From NCBI RefSeq assembly GCF_036240795.1, contig NZ_CP108454.1, positions 3,534,001-3,598,000 on the forward strand: DNA of 64,000 bases. The letters run 5' to 3'. This DNA is from Streptomyces sp. NBC_01268 (lineage in GTDB: Bacteria > Actinomycetota > Actinomycetes > Streptomycetales > Streptomycetaceae). The notes under the pieces were generated by a model that saw only the letters and a list, made by a program, of their open reading frames with translations, did not search any database and was not told where the DNA came from. Positions 33,443-42,977 of this stretch are shown here, piece after piece; position 1 is the first letter of the stretch, and each line of letters opens with the position of its first letter. Made by a program: the position numbers and the translations under genes.

Positions 33443-33446
33443 ATTC

Positions 33447-34622
33447 ATGCCCACCACCTCAGGGGACCGCCGTCGCCGCGTCGCCGTCGTCGGCATATCC
33501 CTCTCCGACTGCGGCCGCGTCGACGAGGCCACCCCCTACGCCCTGCACGCCCAGGCCGCCCGCCGCGCCCTCGCGGACAGCGGGCTCGACCGCTCCGTCA
33601 TCGACGGCCTCGCCTCGGCGGGCCTCGGCACCCTCGCCCCGGTGGAGGTCGCCGAATACCTGGGGCTGCGACCCCGCTGGGTGGACTCGACCGCCGTCGG
33701 CGGCGCCACCTGGGAGGTCATGGCGGCCCACGCCGCCGACGCCATCGCGACCGGCCGCGCCCATGCCGTCCTGCTGGTCTACGGCTCCACCGCCCGCGCC
33801 GACATCAAGGCCCGCCGGCGCACCTCCAACCTCTCCTTCGGCGCCCGCGGCCCCCTCCAGTTCGAGGTGCCGTACGGCCACACCCTCATCGCCAAGTACG
33901 CGATGGCCGCCCGCCGCCACATGCACGAGTACGGCACCACCCTGGAGCAGCTGGCCGAGGTGGCCGTCCAGGCCAGGGCCAACGCGGCGCTCAACCCCGA
34001 GGCGATGTTCCGGACCCCGATCACCGTCGACGAGGTGCTGGACGGCCCGATGATCGCCGACCCCTTCACCAAGCTGCACTGCTGCATCCGCAGCGACGGC
34101 GGCTGCGCGGTGCTGCTGGCGGCCGAGGAGTACGTGCCGGACACGGCGAAGGCCCCGGTGTGGGTGCTCGGCACCGGCGAGTACGCGTCGCACACCACGA
34201 TGTCGGAGTGGGAGGACTTCACGGTCTCCCCGGCGGCGGTCAGCGGCAGGCTGGCCTTCGAGCGGGCCGGCGTGACCCCCGCCGACATCGAACTCGCCGA
34301 GATCTACGACGCGTTCACCTACATGACGCTGGTGACCCTGGAGGACCTGGGCTTCTGCGCGAAGGGCGAGGGGGGCGCGTTCTTCGAGGAGAAGGGGCGC
34401 GCGGACCGCCTGCCGGTGAACACCGACGGCGGCGGCCTCTCCGCCTGCCACCCGGGGATGCGGGGCCTGTTCCTCCTCGTCGAGGCGGTGCGCCAACTGC
34501 GCGGCGAGGCACCGGGGCTCCAGGTGCGCCGCCCGGACGGCTCACTGCCGGAGCTGGCGGTGGCGTCGGGGACGGGCGGCTGGTTCTGCTCGTCGGGGAC
34601 GGTGGTGCTGGGACGGGGGTGA
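33447..34622 (+). CDS. Thiolase-like lipid-transfer protein, second copy
   Basis: 391 residues from ATG 33447. It shares the architecture of the protein at 23531 (VAVVGIS opening, ARRHMHEYGTTLEQL, IYDAFTYMTL, VNTDGGGLSACHPGMRG) but is clearly diverged: the Gly-rich VGGATW segment lacks the Cys seen in the first copy (GGSCATV), and the C-terminal motif keeps a CHP. No DUF35 gene follows, so it may use the partner encoded at 24679. Divergent from the acyl-CoA dehydrogenase; a palindromic operator ends 4 nt before the start. Confidence 0.85.
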   Translation: MPTTSGDRRRRVAVVGISLSDCGRVDEATPYALHAQAARRALADSGLDRSVIDGLASAGLGTLAPVEVAEYLGLRPRWVDSTAVGGATWEVMAAHAADAIATGRAHAVLLVYGSTARADIKARRRTSNLSFGARGPLQFEVPYGHTLIAKYAMAARRHMHEYGTTLEQLAEVAVQARANAALNPEAMFRTPITVDEVLDGPMIADPFTKLHCCIRSDGGCAVLLAAEEYVPDTAKAPVWVLGTGEYASHTTMSEWEDFTVSPAAVSGRLAFERAGVTPADIELAEIYDAFTYMTLVTLEDLGFCAKGEGGAFFEEKGRADRLPVNTDGGGLSACHPGMRGLFLLVEAVRQLRGEAPGLQVRRPDGSLPELAVASGTGGWFCSSGTVVLGRG

Positions 34623-34677
34623 GCGGCCCGGCGCGCGGCACCCGGGAGCCACCCCCACTGGATCTATACAAGCGTCA

Positions 34678-34706
34678 TAGACAGACGTGTAGGACATCCG
34701 TATAGT
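34678..34706 (+). promoter_or_regulatory. Near-consensus sigma-70-type promoter of the FAD monooxygenase
   Basis: TAGACA (34678-34683), 17-nt spacer, TATAGT (34701-34706). Inverted CTATAC (34664-34669) and GTATAG (34700-34705), with GTGTAG between, overlay the promoter and look like a repressor site. Confidence 0.75.
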
Positions 34707-34757
34707 CCTGTGTGCGGGGCCGGACGGGCCCCGCACCACCCGACAAGGAGTCCTGCC

Positions 34758-36032
34758 ATGCGCGCAGCCCGTACGGTCCTGATCTCCGGCGCCTCGATCG
34801 CCGGCCCCGCCCTCGCGCTCTGGCTGCACCGCTACGGCTTCACCGCCACCGTCGTCGAGCGCGCCCCCGAGCTGCGCACCGGCGGCTACAAGGTCGACCT
34901 GCGCGGCGGGGCCATCGAGATCTGCGAGCGGATGGGCATCCTCGACGAGGTCCGCGCGCACTCCACGGACATGGCCGGCGGCTCGTACGTCGACGCGCGG
35001 GGCCGCACCGTGGGCGAACTGCCCGCCGAGATCTTCGGCGGCCGGGCGGAGCAGGACGACGAGATCATGCGCGGCGACCTCGCCCGCATCCTCCACGAGA
35101 GGACCCGCGACGACGTCGAGTACCTCTTCGGCGACTCCATCGCCTCCCTGCACGACGACGGCGAGGGTGTGGACGTCGTCTTCGAGAGCGGCGCCCGTCG
35201 CCGCTTCGACCTGGTGGTGGGCGCGGACGGCATGCACTCGCACACCCGGCGGCTCGTCTTCGGCGACGAACGGCGGTTCAAGCGGCACCTGGGCGCGTAC
35301 ATCTCGATCTTCACGGCCCCCGACCGGCTGGGCCTGGACCGCTGGGAGACCTACCACGCCCGCCCGAACAAGCTGGTCTCCGTCTACAGCACGTCCGGCG
35401 AGCGCGCCGGCACCGCCAAGAACTGCTTCGTCTTCGCCTCCCCCGCCGAGCTCGCCTACGACCACCGCGACGTCCTCGCCCAGAAGCGCCTGCTCGCGGA
35501 CGCGTTCGCGGGCGACGACTGGGAGATCCCACGCCTGATCGCGGACTCGGCGGACGCCGAGGACTTCTACTTCGACGCCATCGCCACGATCACCATGGAC
35601 CGCTGGTCCCGGGGCCGCGTCGTCCTCCTCGGCGACGCCGCCCACTGCACCTCCCCCGCCTCGGGCCAGGGCACCGGCCTCGCCCTGACCGGCGCCTACG
35701 TCCTGGCCTGCGAACTCGCGGCGGCGGGCGGCGACCACGTGGCGGCCTTCGCGGCGTACGAGACGGTGATGCGGCCGGGCGTGGAGGTCAACCGGCGCTT
35801 CGCGGAGAAGATGGTCAAGGAGATGACCGTCTCGTCCCGCCGCAAGATCGCCCTGCGCATGCTGCTGGTGCGGACCCTGCCGAAGATGCCGTGGAAGAAC
35901 CTGATCGCCCGCATGATCCGCGAGGAGATCCAGCGGGCGGCGAACGCGGTGCCGGTGAAGGAGTACGGGGCGTACGAGAGGAACGGGACGGGCCGGATGA
36001 ACCCGGTGAACGGGACACTCCAGGGCATCTGA
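34758..36032 (+). CDS. FAD-dependent monooxygenase
   Basis: 424 residues from ATG 34758 (AAGGAG upstream). Class A flavoprotein hydroxylase: dinucleotide-binding ISGASIAGPALALWL at the N-terminus (a GxSxxGP variant), the DG motif VVGADGMHSHTRR near residue 150, and the second FAD motif GRVVLLGDAAHCTSPASGQGTGLAL near 290. The enzymes hydroxylate phenols, tetracycline-like or other aromatic compounds with NAD(P)H. Its strong, apparently repressed promoter suggests induction by substrate or drug. It lacks the CTGAC palindrome, so it stands outside that regulon. Confidence 0.9.
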   Translation: MRAARTVLISGASIAGPALALWLHRYGFTATVVERAPELRTGGYKVDLRGGAIEICERMGILDEVRAHSTDMAGGSYVDARGRTVGELPAEIFGGRAEQDDEIMRGDLARILHERTRDDVEYLFGDSIASLHDDGEGVDVVFESGARRRFDLVVGADGMHSHTRRLVFGDERRFKRHLGAYISIFTAPDRLGLDRWETYHARPNKLVSVYSTSGERAGTAKNCFVFASPAELAYDHRDVLAQKRLLADAFAGDDWEIPRLIADSADAEDFYFDAIATITMDRWSRGRVVLLGDAAHCTSPASGQGTGLALTGAYVLACELAAAGGDHVAAFAAYETVMRPGVEVNRRFAEKMVKEMTVSSRRKIALRMLLVRTLPKMPWKNLIARMIREEIQRAANAVPVKEYGAYERNGTGRMNPVNGTLQGI

Positions 36033-36177
36033 ACCCGTTCGAAACCCGCTTCCGGAGCGGCGGGGCCGCTGTTACGATCACGGCTTCGGACGGGAAGCGC
36101 CGGGAGGGGCCGCGCGGAACACGCGCGAACGAAGGCCACCCGTCCTCTGCCTGATCAGGCTTCGGAGGGGAATCACC

Positions 36178-39100
36178 TTGAACGCACACCCCCGCGTGCG
36201 CGCGCGCAGAGCGCTTGGCGCCGCGACGACACTCGCGATCGCCGTCGGCCTGACCGCGACGACCCCCGCCCCGGCCCTGGCCGCCGCGGCGCCGGCCACC
36301 GCCGCGGACGAGATCGTGATCCCGAACCCCGGCCGGTATCAGCCGCGCATGGACACCCTCTTCCAGGCCGGCGCCACCGGCTACGCGCACCGGCAGGAGG
36401 GCAGCGACGCCATCCTGTGGACCGACGCGGCCTCGGGAGCGACGAAGACCCTGTCCTGGCAGGCGGAGGGGGGCCACTCCGGCCTCAGCGCCTCGAACGC
36501 CGACGGCGGGACCGCGGTCACGATCACCGACCTGGCGACCGACCGCACGACCAGGATCCCCCTGCCCCAGGGCCGGTCCTGGGTCGAGGCCTTCACCACC
36601 GACACCGTGCTGGCCGGCACGTACGAGGCGGAGAAGCTCACCTCGATCGCCCTGGTCTCCGCCGAGAACGGCGCTCCGGTCGAACGCCCCGTGACCGGGC
36701 TCCCCGACGGCCTGGAGGACCTGCACGCGGACAGGCAGGACTCCCGCGGCGCCCTCTTCACCAACCCGATCCGTGACCGGGCGTTCTACCTCGACTTCGC
36801 GAGCGCCACCCTCGTCGAACTCCCGGCACCGCTCGCGGGCAGCACCCACTACCGTCTCTCGCAGGACCACATCCTGGCCTGGAAGGGCGGCTCGGGCACG
36901 CTGCTCACGGTTCCCCGGTCGAACCCGGCCGCGCAGCCCGTGACGACCGTCGTGGTGCCGAGCACGGCGGGCTCGGTCAAGACGGACTTCGCCGTTCTCG
37001 GTGACTGGGTGTTCGCCACCCCGTACACCGGGCAGCTCCCCTCCCTCGGCCCGGCGCTCCGGGCGGTCCCGCTCGGCGGCGGCGCAGCGGTGGAGCTGCT
37101 GCCCAACACGGGTGGCCGGATCATCCCCGCACCCGACGGCAGCCTCCTCACGGCCGGCGGCACCAACGCCGCCGACCGGGCCGTGCGCCGGATCGGCATC
37201 GGCCCGGACGGCAAGCCCCGGCTCGCCACGGTCCGTACGGTGCCGGTCGTTCCCCGAGGCATCAGCCACCTCGCGCTCGGCGGCGGCCGGGTGAGCTTCC
37301 TGAGCCCCCACAACGACTACCTCCAGCTCTTCGACGTCGACACGAACGGCACGGCCGCCCCCGTGCCGTCCCCGCCGAACCTGCGGTTCTCCTTCGCCGT
37401 CAACCCGGTGACCGGTCTCGCCTCCCTCGGCGACGGCGACTCCGTGGCCTCGTGGGGCACCTCGCTCGCCGCGCCCACCAGCCCCGGCTCCTACAGGTTC
37501 GTGCCGCTGCCCGCCCAGAGCACCGTCGTGGACGCGGCGGGCCGCTACGCCGTGGCCACGAGCGGCACCAAGACCTACGTCGGCGACCTCGACAACTTCC
37601 ACGCGGACGAGCCGTCCGTCCTGCTCACCCTGACGAACTCCCCCGCCACGGTCTGGGGCACCAAGGCATGGAAGCCCGCCACGACGGCGGGCACGGTCAA
37701 CTCGTACGACCTGAAGACGAAGGTCACCTCGGCACCCGTCGACCTCAGGTCCGGCTGCCGGCCCACCGAGCTCCAGACCACCGGCCGCTGGCTGTACTGG
37801 GCCTGCGGCACCACCAAGGCCGGCGTCTACGACCAGACGCTGAAGAAGAGCGTGGCCGTGCCCACCGGCGAGGCGCTGCTCGGCGACGGCTTCGTCGTCC
37901 GCCACGAGGGCGACAAGCTGCGCCTGACGGACGCGGCCACCGGCGTCACCACGGACTTCGCGGACCTTCCGGCCTCGGCGTCCGACTCCGGCCGCGGGAC
38001 GACCTGGACCGTGGACAAGTTCGGCGACGACGTCGCGTTCATCGTCCCCGGCACACAGGACATCCACGTCAAGCGGGTCGCCGTCACCCCTCAGCCGTTC
38101 ACCCTGCTCGACACGGGCGCCCTGCAGGTCTCCGGCGGCACCAGCAAGCTCCGCTGGCGCATGTCCCGTGCCGTCGGCGCGTGGAGCGTCGAGATCAAGA
38201 ACGCGGCCGGCAAGGTCGTCCGCACCTACCGCGGCACCACCGGGAACGGCGCGGGCGTCCGCATCGACTGGGACAGCCGTGACGACCTGGGCCGTGGCGT
38301 CGAGGACGGCACGTACACGTACGTCATGAACGCCCAGCCCGTGAACGGCGTCGGGGCCGCGCTCCGCCGCACCGGCACGGTCGAGGCGTTCGACGTCGGC
38401 CTCACCACCCTCCCCGGCACCTACACCCCCGTCACCCCCACCCGCCTCATGGACACCCGCTCCGGCCTCGGCGTCCCGAAGGCCAAGGTCGGCGCCGGGA
38501 AGACCGTCTCCCTCAAGGTCACGGGCGCCGGCGGGGTGCCGGCCACGGGCGTGACGGCGGTGGTCCTGAACGTGACCGCGACCAACGCGACCACGAGCAG
38601 CCACGTCTCCGTCTACCCCTCCGGGACCCGGCAGACGTCCGCGTCGAACCTCAACTTCACCGCGGGCAGGACCGCCGCGAACCTGGTGACCGTCCCGGTC
38701 GTCGACGGCCACGTGAAGTTCTTCAACCGCGCCGGTTCGGTCGACCTGCTCGCCGACATCGCGGGCTACTACACGGCGGGCACGGCCGGTTCGGCCTACC
38801 AGCCGGTCACGCCGAAGCGGCTCATGGACACCCGCAACGGGACCGGCGTCGCCAAGGCCAAGGTCGCCGCGAACGGCACCGTCACCCTGCCCGTCACCGA
38901 GCCCGGCGCGACCGCCGTCGTGCTCAACGTGACCGCCACGAACCCGACCGCGACCAGCTTCGTGTCGGTCTACCCGTACGGGACGGCCCGCACGGCCGCC
39001 TCGAACCTCAACTTCACCGCCGGCCGGACCGTCCCGAACCTGGTCGTCGTCCCGGTCAAGGACGGCAAGGTCACCTTCTACAACAAGTACGGCACCATCG

Positions 39101-39489
39101 ACCTCCTCGCCGACGTCGCCGGCTACTTCAAGAAGGACACCGGCTCCGTCTTCACCGGCATGCAGCCCTATCGCCTCATGGACACCCGTGACGGCACCGG
39201 CGTCGCCCGGGGCAAGGTCGGCGCGGGCAAGACCGTCAGCCTCCACGTCGGAGAGAGGTGCACGGCCGTGGTCCTCAACGTCACCGCCACGAACCCGACG
39301 TCGGCCGGCTACGTCTCCGTCCACCCGTACGGGACGACCCGCACCGCCGCGTCCAACCTCAACTTCACCGCCGGCCAGACCATCCCGAACCTCGTCGTGG
39401 TCCCTGTCCGGGACGGCCAGGTCACCTTCTACAACCACGCCGGCACCGTCGACCTCATCGCCGACATCGCCGGCTACTACACCGACTGA
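36178..39489 (+). CDS. Large secreted beta-propeller protein with three C-terminal RLMDTR repeats, copy 1
   Basis: 1,103 residues from TTG 36178 (GGAGGGG 7 nt upstream). Signal peptide with RARRALGAATTLAIAVGLTATT and cleavage near PALAAA. Residues ~45-640 are beta-rich blade-like sequence (AGATGYAHRQEG, LWTDAASGATK); ~645-740 look like a FlgD-type Ig domain (KVVRTYRGTTGNG, DGTYTYVMNAQ). Then three ~115-residue repeats, each starting RLMDTR.G.GV and containing VVLNVTATN, ASNLNFTAGRT and ADIAGYY (near 755, 880, 998). Such repeats are found on Streptomyces extracellular hydrolases and probably bind wall or partner. No sorting signal. Substrate unknown. Confidence 0.82.
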   Translation: MNAHPRVRARRALGAATTLAIAVGLTATTPAPALAAAAPATAADEIVIPNPGRYQPRMDTLFQAGATGYAHRQEGSDAILWTDAASGATKTLSWQAEGGHSGLSASNADGGTAVTITDLATDRTTRIPLPQGRSWVEAFTTDTVLAGTYEAEKLTSIALVSAENGAPVERPVTGLPDGLEDLHADRQDSRGALFTNPIRDRAFYLDFASATLVELPAPLAGSTHYRLSQDHILAWKGGSGTLLTVPRSNPAAQPVTTVVVPSTAGSVKTDFAVLGDWVFATPYTGQLPSLGPALRAVPLGGGAAVELLPNTGGRIIPAPDGSLLTAGGTNAADRAVRRIGIGPDGKPRLATVRTVPVVPRGISHLALGGGRVSFLSPHNDYLQLFDVDTNGTAAPVPSPPNLRFSFAVNPVTGLASLGDGDSVASWGTSLAAPTSPGSYRFVPLPAQSTVVDAAGRYAVATSGTKTYVGDLDNFHADEPSVLLTLTNSPATVWGTKAWKPATTAGTVNSYDLKTKVTSAPVDLRSGCRPTELQTTGRWLYWACGTTKAGVYDQTLKKSVAVPTGEALLGDGFVVRHEGDKLRLTDAATGVTTDFADLPASASDSGRGTTWTVDKFGDDVAFIVPGTQDIHVKRVAVTPQPFTLLDTGALQVSGGTSKLRWRMSRAVGAWSVEIKNAAGKVVRTYRGTTGNGAGVRIDWDSRDDLGRGVEDGTYTYVMNAQPVNGVGAALRRTGTVEAFDVGLTTLPGTYTPVTPTRLMDTRSGLGVPKAKVGAGKTVSLKVTGAGGVPATGVTAVVLNVTATNATTSSHVSVYPSGTRQTSASNLNFTAGRTAANLVTVPVVDGHVKFFNRAGSVDLLADIAGYYTAGTAGSAYQPVTPKRLMDTRNGTGVAKAKVAANGTVTLPVTEPGATAVVLNVTATNPTATSFVSVYPYGTARTAASNLNFTAGRTVPNLVVVPVKDGKVTFYNKYGTIDLLADVAGYFKKDTGSVFTGMQPYRLMDTRDGTGVARGKVGAGKTVSLHVGERCTAVVLNVTATNPTSAGYVSVHPYGTTRTAASNLNFTAGQTIPNLVVVPVRDGQVTFYNHAGTVDLIADIAGYYTD
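37783..37915 (+). repeat. 133-bp identical block, copy A
   Basis: Identical over 133 bp to 41200-41332 in the neighbouring paralogue, while flanking sequence of the two genes differs by scattered substitutions. Points to recent gene conversion or duplication. Confidence 0.8.
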
Positions 39490-39518
39490 CACCAGGACGA
39501 CGTTCACGGCCCTCGGAC

Positions 39519-39565
39519 GGGCGCCGGAGGGGGCAGCGCGGAACCCGCGCTGCAAAACGGCGCCC
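39519..39565 (+). terminator. Nested hairpin between the two propeller genes
   Basis: Inner stem GCAGCGCGG / CCGCGCTGC (39533-39553, loop AAC) inside an outer GGGCGCC / GGCGCCC stem (39519-39525, 39559-39565). Lies in the 114-nt gap, 30 nt after the first stop; a terminator or attenuator. Confidence 0.55.
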
Positions 39566-39603
39566 GCCCCCGAGCCTGACGACCCCCGGGAGGGGAACCC
39601 ACC

Positions 39604-42600
39604 TTGCAGCAGCACGTACGAGCGCGGGCCCGGAAGATGCTCGCCCTCGCCACCACACTCGGCATCACCGCCGGGCTGACCGCGACGGTCACGGGGGCGG
39701 TCGCGGCGGCACCCGCGGTCGGCACCGCGGCCGACGAGGTCGTGGTCCCGGATCCGGGACGCGAGAAACCGCGTCTGGACGTCCTGCTCCAGGCGGGAGC
39801 CACCGGCTACGCACACCGGCAGGAGGGCACCGAGGGCATCGTGTGGACGGATGCGGCCTCGGGTGCGACGAAGCCCCTGCCCTGGCAGGCGGAGTCCGGC
39901 CACTCCGGGCTCAGCGCCAAGTGGTCCGGCGGCGCCATCGAGATCACCGACCTCGCGACCGACCGCAAGACTTCGGTCGACGTGCCCCAGGGCCTGTCCT
40001 GGATCGAGGCGTTCACTGCCGACACCGTGCTGGCCGGCAGGTTCGAGGCGGACAAGCTCACCTCGATCACGCTGCTCTCCTCCGTGGACGGGGCACCCTC
40101 CGAACGCCCCGTGACCGGCCTCCCGGCAAGCGTGGAGGACCTGTACCTGGAGGTGCAGGACTCCGGAGGCGCGCTCTTCTCCAACCCGGTCGGTGATCGG
40201 GCGTTCTACCTCGACTTCGCGAGCGCCGTCCTCACCGAACTCCCGCCCGCGCTCTCCGGGCTCACCGACTACCGCCTCTCCCCGGCGCACATCCTGGCCC
40301 GGAAGGGCGGCTCGGGCACACTGCTCTCGGTGCCCCGGTCGAACCCGACCGTCCAGCCCGTGACGACCGTCGTCGTAGCGAAGGAAGCCGGCCTGGTCAC
40401 CGGCGACTTCGGCGTCCTCGGCGACTGGGTGCTCACCACCGCCTACGCCGGGCCGCGGCCTGCCCTCGGCGCGCCGCTCCGCGCGGTCCCGCTCGGCGGC
40501 GACACCGCCGTGGAGCTGCTGCCCCACACGGCGGCCCTGATCGTCCCTGCAGGCGACGGCAGCCTCCGCACCGTCGGCGGCAGCAGTGCCACCGACTGGG
40601 CGGTGCGCCGCATCGCCCTCGGTACGGACACCAAGCCCGTGCTCGACACGGTCCGCGCCGTACCGGTCATGCCCCGGGGCGTCACCCGCCTCGCGCTCGG
40701 CGGCGGCCGGTTGAGCTACCTGAGCCCCCGCGACGACACGACCGAGCTCCTCGACGTCGACGTGAACACCACGGGTGCCCCCGCCTCGGCCACCCCGACG
40801 CTGCGGTACTCCTTCCGCGACCCGGCGACCAGCATGGCCTCCCTCGGAGACGGCGACACGGTGGCGTACTCCGGCAGCACGCTCGCCGCCCCCACCGGTC
40901 TCGGCTCCTACAAGACCTTCCCGCTGCCTCCCCAGAGCACCGTCGTGGACGCGGCGGGCCGCTACGCCGTGGCGACCGACGGGACACGGACCTACGTCGG
41001 CGACCTCGAGCACGCCCGCGCGGACGCCTCGGCCGTCCTGCTCACCCTGACCGACTCCCCCGCCGCTGTCTGGGGCACCAAGGCGTGGAAGCCCGCGGCG
41101 ACCGCCGGTACGGTCAACTCGTACGACCTGAAGACGAAGGCGACCTCGGCACCCGTCGACCTCGGCTCCGGCTGCCGGCCCACCGAACTCCAGGCCACGG
41201 GCCGCTGGCTGTACTGGGCCTGCGGCACCACCAAGGCCGGCGTCTACGACCAGACGCTGAAGAAGAGCGTGGCCGTGCCCACCGGCGAGGCGCTGCTCGG
41301 CGACGGCTTCGTCGTCCGCCACGAGGGCGACAGACTGCGCCTGACGGACGCGGCCACCGGCACCACCACCGACTTCGCGGACCTGACCGCCTCCGCGACG
41401 GGTTCCGGCCGCAGGACGACCTGGACCGTGGACAAGTTCGGCGGCGATGTCGCGTTCGTCGACCCGAGGACGCAGGACATCCACGTCAAGCGGGTCGCGT
41501 CGACCCGCCAGCCGCTCGCGCTCGTCGAGTCCCACGTGCCCTCCGACCTGCCCTTCAGCGGCAAGGACACGGCCGAGCCGAAGGCGACCTGGGCACCCGT
41601 CTGGCGGTTCTCCAAGCCGGTCGGCTCGTGGAAGGTCTCCCTCCTGAAGGGCAACGGCGAGGTCCTGCGCACCTTCGAAGGGACGCGGGGTGACGGCGCC
41701 GCCGTCCGCGTGGCCTGGGACGGCAAGGACGCGAAGGGCCGCGGCATCGAATCCGGCCAGTACCGCTGGGAGATGACCGCCCGCCCGCTGGACGGGGTCG
41801 GCGCCGCGCAGACCGCGTGGGCGGCGCTCAACGTCACCGGCAGCTCCCTCACCACCCTCCCCGGCACCTACACCCCCGTCGCCCCCACCCGCCTCATGGA
41901 CACCCGCTCCGGCCTCGGCGTCCCCAAGGCCAAGCTGGGGGCCGACGGCAAGGTCATCCTGAAGGTGGCCGGCACGGCGGGCGTGCCCGCCGAGGGGCTC
42001 AGCGCCGTCGTGCTGAACGTGACCGCGACCAACGCGACCACGAGCAGCTTCGTCTCCGTCTACCCGTACGAGACGCAGCGCACCTCCGCCTCGAACCTCA
42101 ACTTCACCGCGGGCCGGACCAGCGCCAACCTGGTCACCGTGCCCGTCGTCAACGGCTGGGTCGAGTTCTACAACCGCGCCGGATCGGTCGACCTGCTCGC
42201 CGACGTCGCGGGCTACTACACCGAGGGCACGGCGGGTTCGGCCTACCAGCCCGTCACGCCCACCCGTCTGATGGACACCCGCACGGGCACCGGCGTCGCC
42301 AAGGCCAAGCTGGCCGCGAACGGCACCGTCACCCTGCCCGTCACCGAGCCGGGCGCCACGGCCGTCGTCATGAACGTCACCGCGACCAACCCGACCGCGA
42401 CCAGCTTCGTCTCCGTCTATCCGTACGGGACGACCCGCACCGCCGCGTCCAACCTCAACTTCACCGCCGGCCGGACGGTCCCGAACCTCGTCGTCGTCCC
42501 GGTCAAGGACGGCAAGGTCACGTTCTACAACAAGGCCGGCACCGTCGACCTCCTCGCCGACGTCGCCGGCTACTTCAAGAAGGACACCGGCTCCGTCTTC

Positions 42601-42936
42601 ACCGGCATGCAGCCCAAGCGGCTCATGGACACCCGCAACGGCACCGGCGTCGCACGGGCCAAGGTCGGGGCCGGCAAGACCGTGAACCTGGCGGTGGGGT
42701 TCAAGTACACCGCCGTCGTCCTCAACGTGACCGCGACCAACCCGACGGCCACCGGCTTCGTCTCCGTCTACCCATACGGGACCACCCGCACCGCCGCCTC
42801 CAACCTCAACTTCACCGCCGGCCAGACCGTCCCGAACCTGGTCGTCGTCCCCGTGAAGGAAGGCAAGGTCACCTTCTACAACCACGCCGGCACCGTCGAC
42901 CTCATCGCCGACATCGCCGGCTACTACACCCGCTGA
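39604..42936 (+). CDS. Large secreted beta-propeller protein with three C-terminal RLMDTR repeats, copy 2
   Basis: 1,110 residues from TTG 39604 (GGAGGGG upstream as in copy 1). Same order: signal peptide ending near AAAPAV, propeller-like region (AGATGYAHRQEG, VWTDAASGATK), FlgD-like Ig domain (ESGQYRWEMTARPLDG), and three ~115-residue repeats near residues 762, 888 and 1006. It is a tandem duplicate of the gene upstream; the C-terminal repeats and the 133-bp block are almost unchanged, whereas the propeller and Ig parts have drifted. Both copies are intact, arguing that each is used. Confidence 0.82.
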   Translation: MQQHVRARARKMLALATTLGITAGLTATVTGAVAAAPAVGTAADEVVVPDPGREKPRLDVLLQAGATGYAHRQEGTEGIVWTDAASGATKPLPWQAESGHSGLSAKWSGGAIEITDLATDRKTSVDVPQGLSWIEAFTADTVLAGRFEADKLTSITLLSSVDGAPSERPVTGLPASVEDLYLEVQDSGGALFSNPVGDRAFYLDFASAVLTELPPALSGLTDYRLSPAHILARKGGSGTLLSVPRSNPTVQPVTTVVVAKEAGLVTGDFGVLGDWVLTTAYAGPRPALGAPLRAVPLGGDTAVELLPHTAALIVPAGDGSLRTVGGSSATDWAVRRIALGTDTKPVLDTVRAVPVMPRGVTRLALGGGRLSYLSPRDDTTELLDVDVNTTGAPASATPTLRYSFRDPATSMASLGDGDTVAYSGSTLAAPTGLGSYKTFPLPPQSTVVDAAGRYAVATDGTRTYVGDLEHARADASAVLLTLTDSPAAVWGTKAWKPAATAGTVNSYDLKTKATSAPVDLGSGCRPTELQATGRWLYWACGTTKAGVYDQTLKKSVAVPTGEALLGDGFVVRHEGDRLRLTDAATGTTTDFADLTASATGSGRRTTWTVDKFGGDVAFVDPRTQDIHVKRVASTRQPLALVESHVPSDLPFSGKDTAEPKATWAPVWRFSKPVGSWKVSLLKGNGEVLRTFEGTRGDGAAVRVAWDGKDAKGRGIESGQYRWEMTARPLDGVGAAQTAWAALNVTGSSLTTLPGTYTPVAPTRLMDTRSGLGVPKAKLGADGKVILKVAGTAGVPAEGLSAVVLNVTATNATTSSFVSVYPYETQRTSASNLNFTAGRTSANLVTVPVVNGWVEFYNRAGSVDLLADVAGYYTEGTAGSAYQPVTPTRLMDTRTGTGVAKAKLAANGTVTLPVTEPGATAVVMNVTATNPTATSFVSVYPYGTTRTAASNLNFTAGRTVPNLVVVPVKDGKVTFYNKAGTVDLLADVAGYFKKDTGSVFTGMQPKRLMDTRNGTGVARAKVGAGKTVNLAVGFKYTAVVLNVTATNPTATGFVSVYPYGTTRTAASNLNFTAGQTVPNLVVVPVKEGKVTFYNHAGTVDLIADIAGYYTR
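41200..41332 (+). repeat. 133-bp identical block, copy B
   Basis: Exact match to 37783-37915 in the first propeller gene. Confidence 0.8.
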
Positions 42937-42977
42937 CAGCGGCACCACACCCCCCGCGGGGCCTCATGATGGGCGGC

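Noticed and set aside
35815..42948. A 2,377-codon open frame on the minus strand opposite the two propeller genes
   Set aside because: It is the mirror frame of GC-rich repetitive genes; its Gly/Val/Asp/Arg-rich translation has no domain, while the plus-strand genes have signal peptides, ribosome-binding sites and recognisable repeats.
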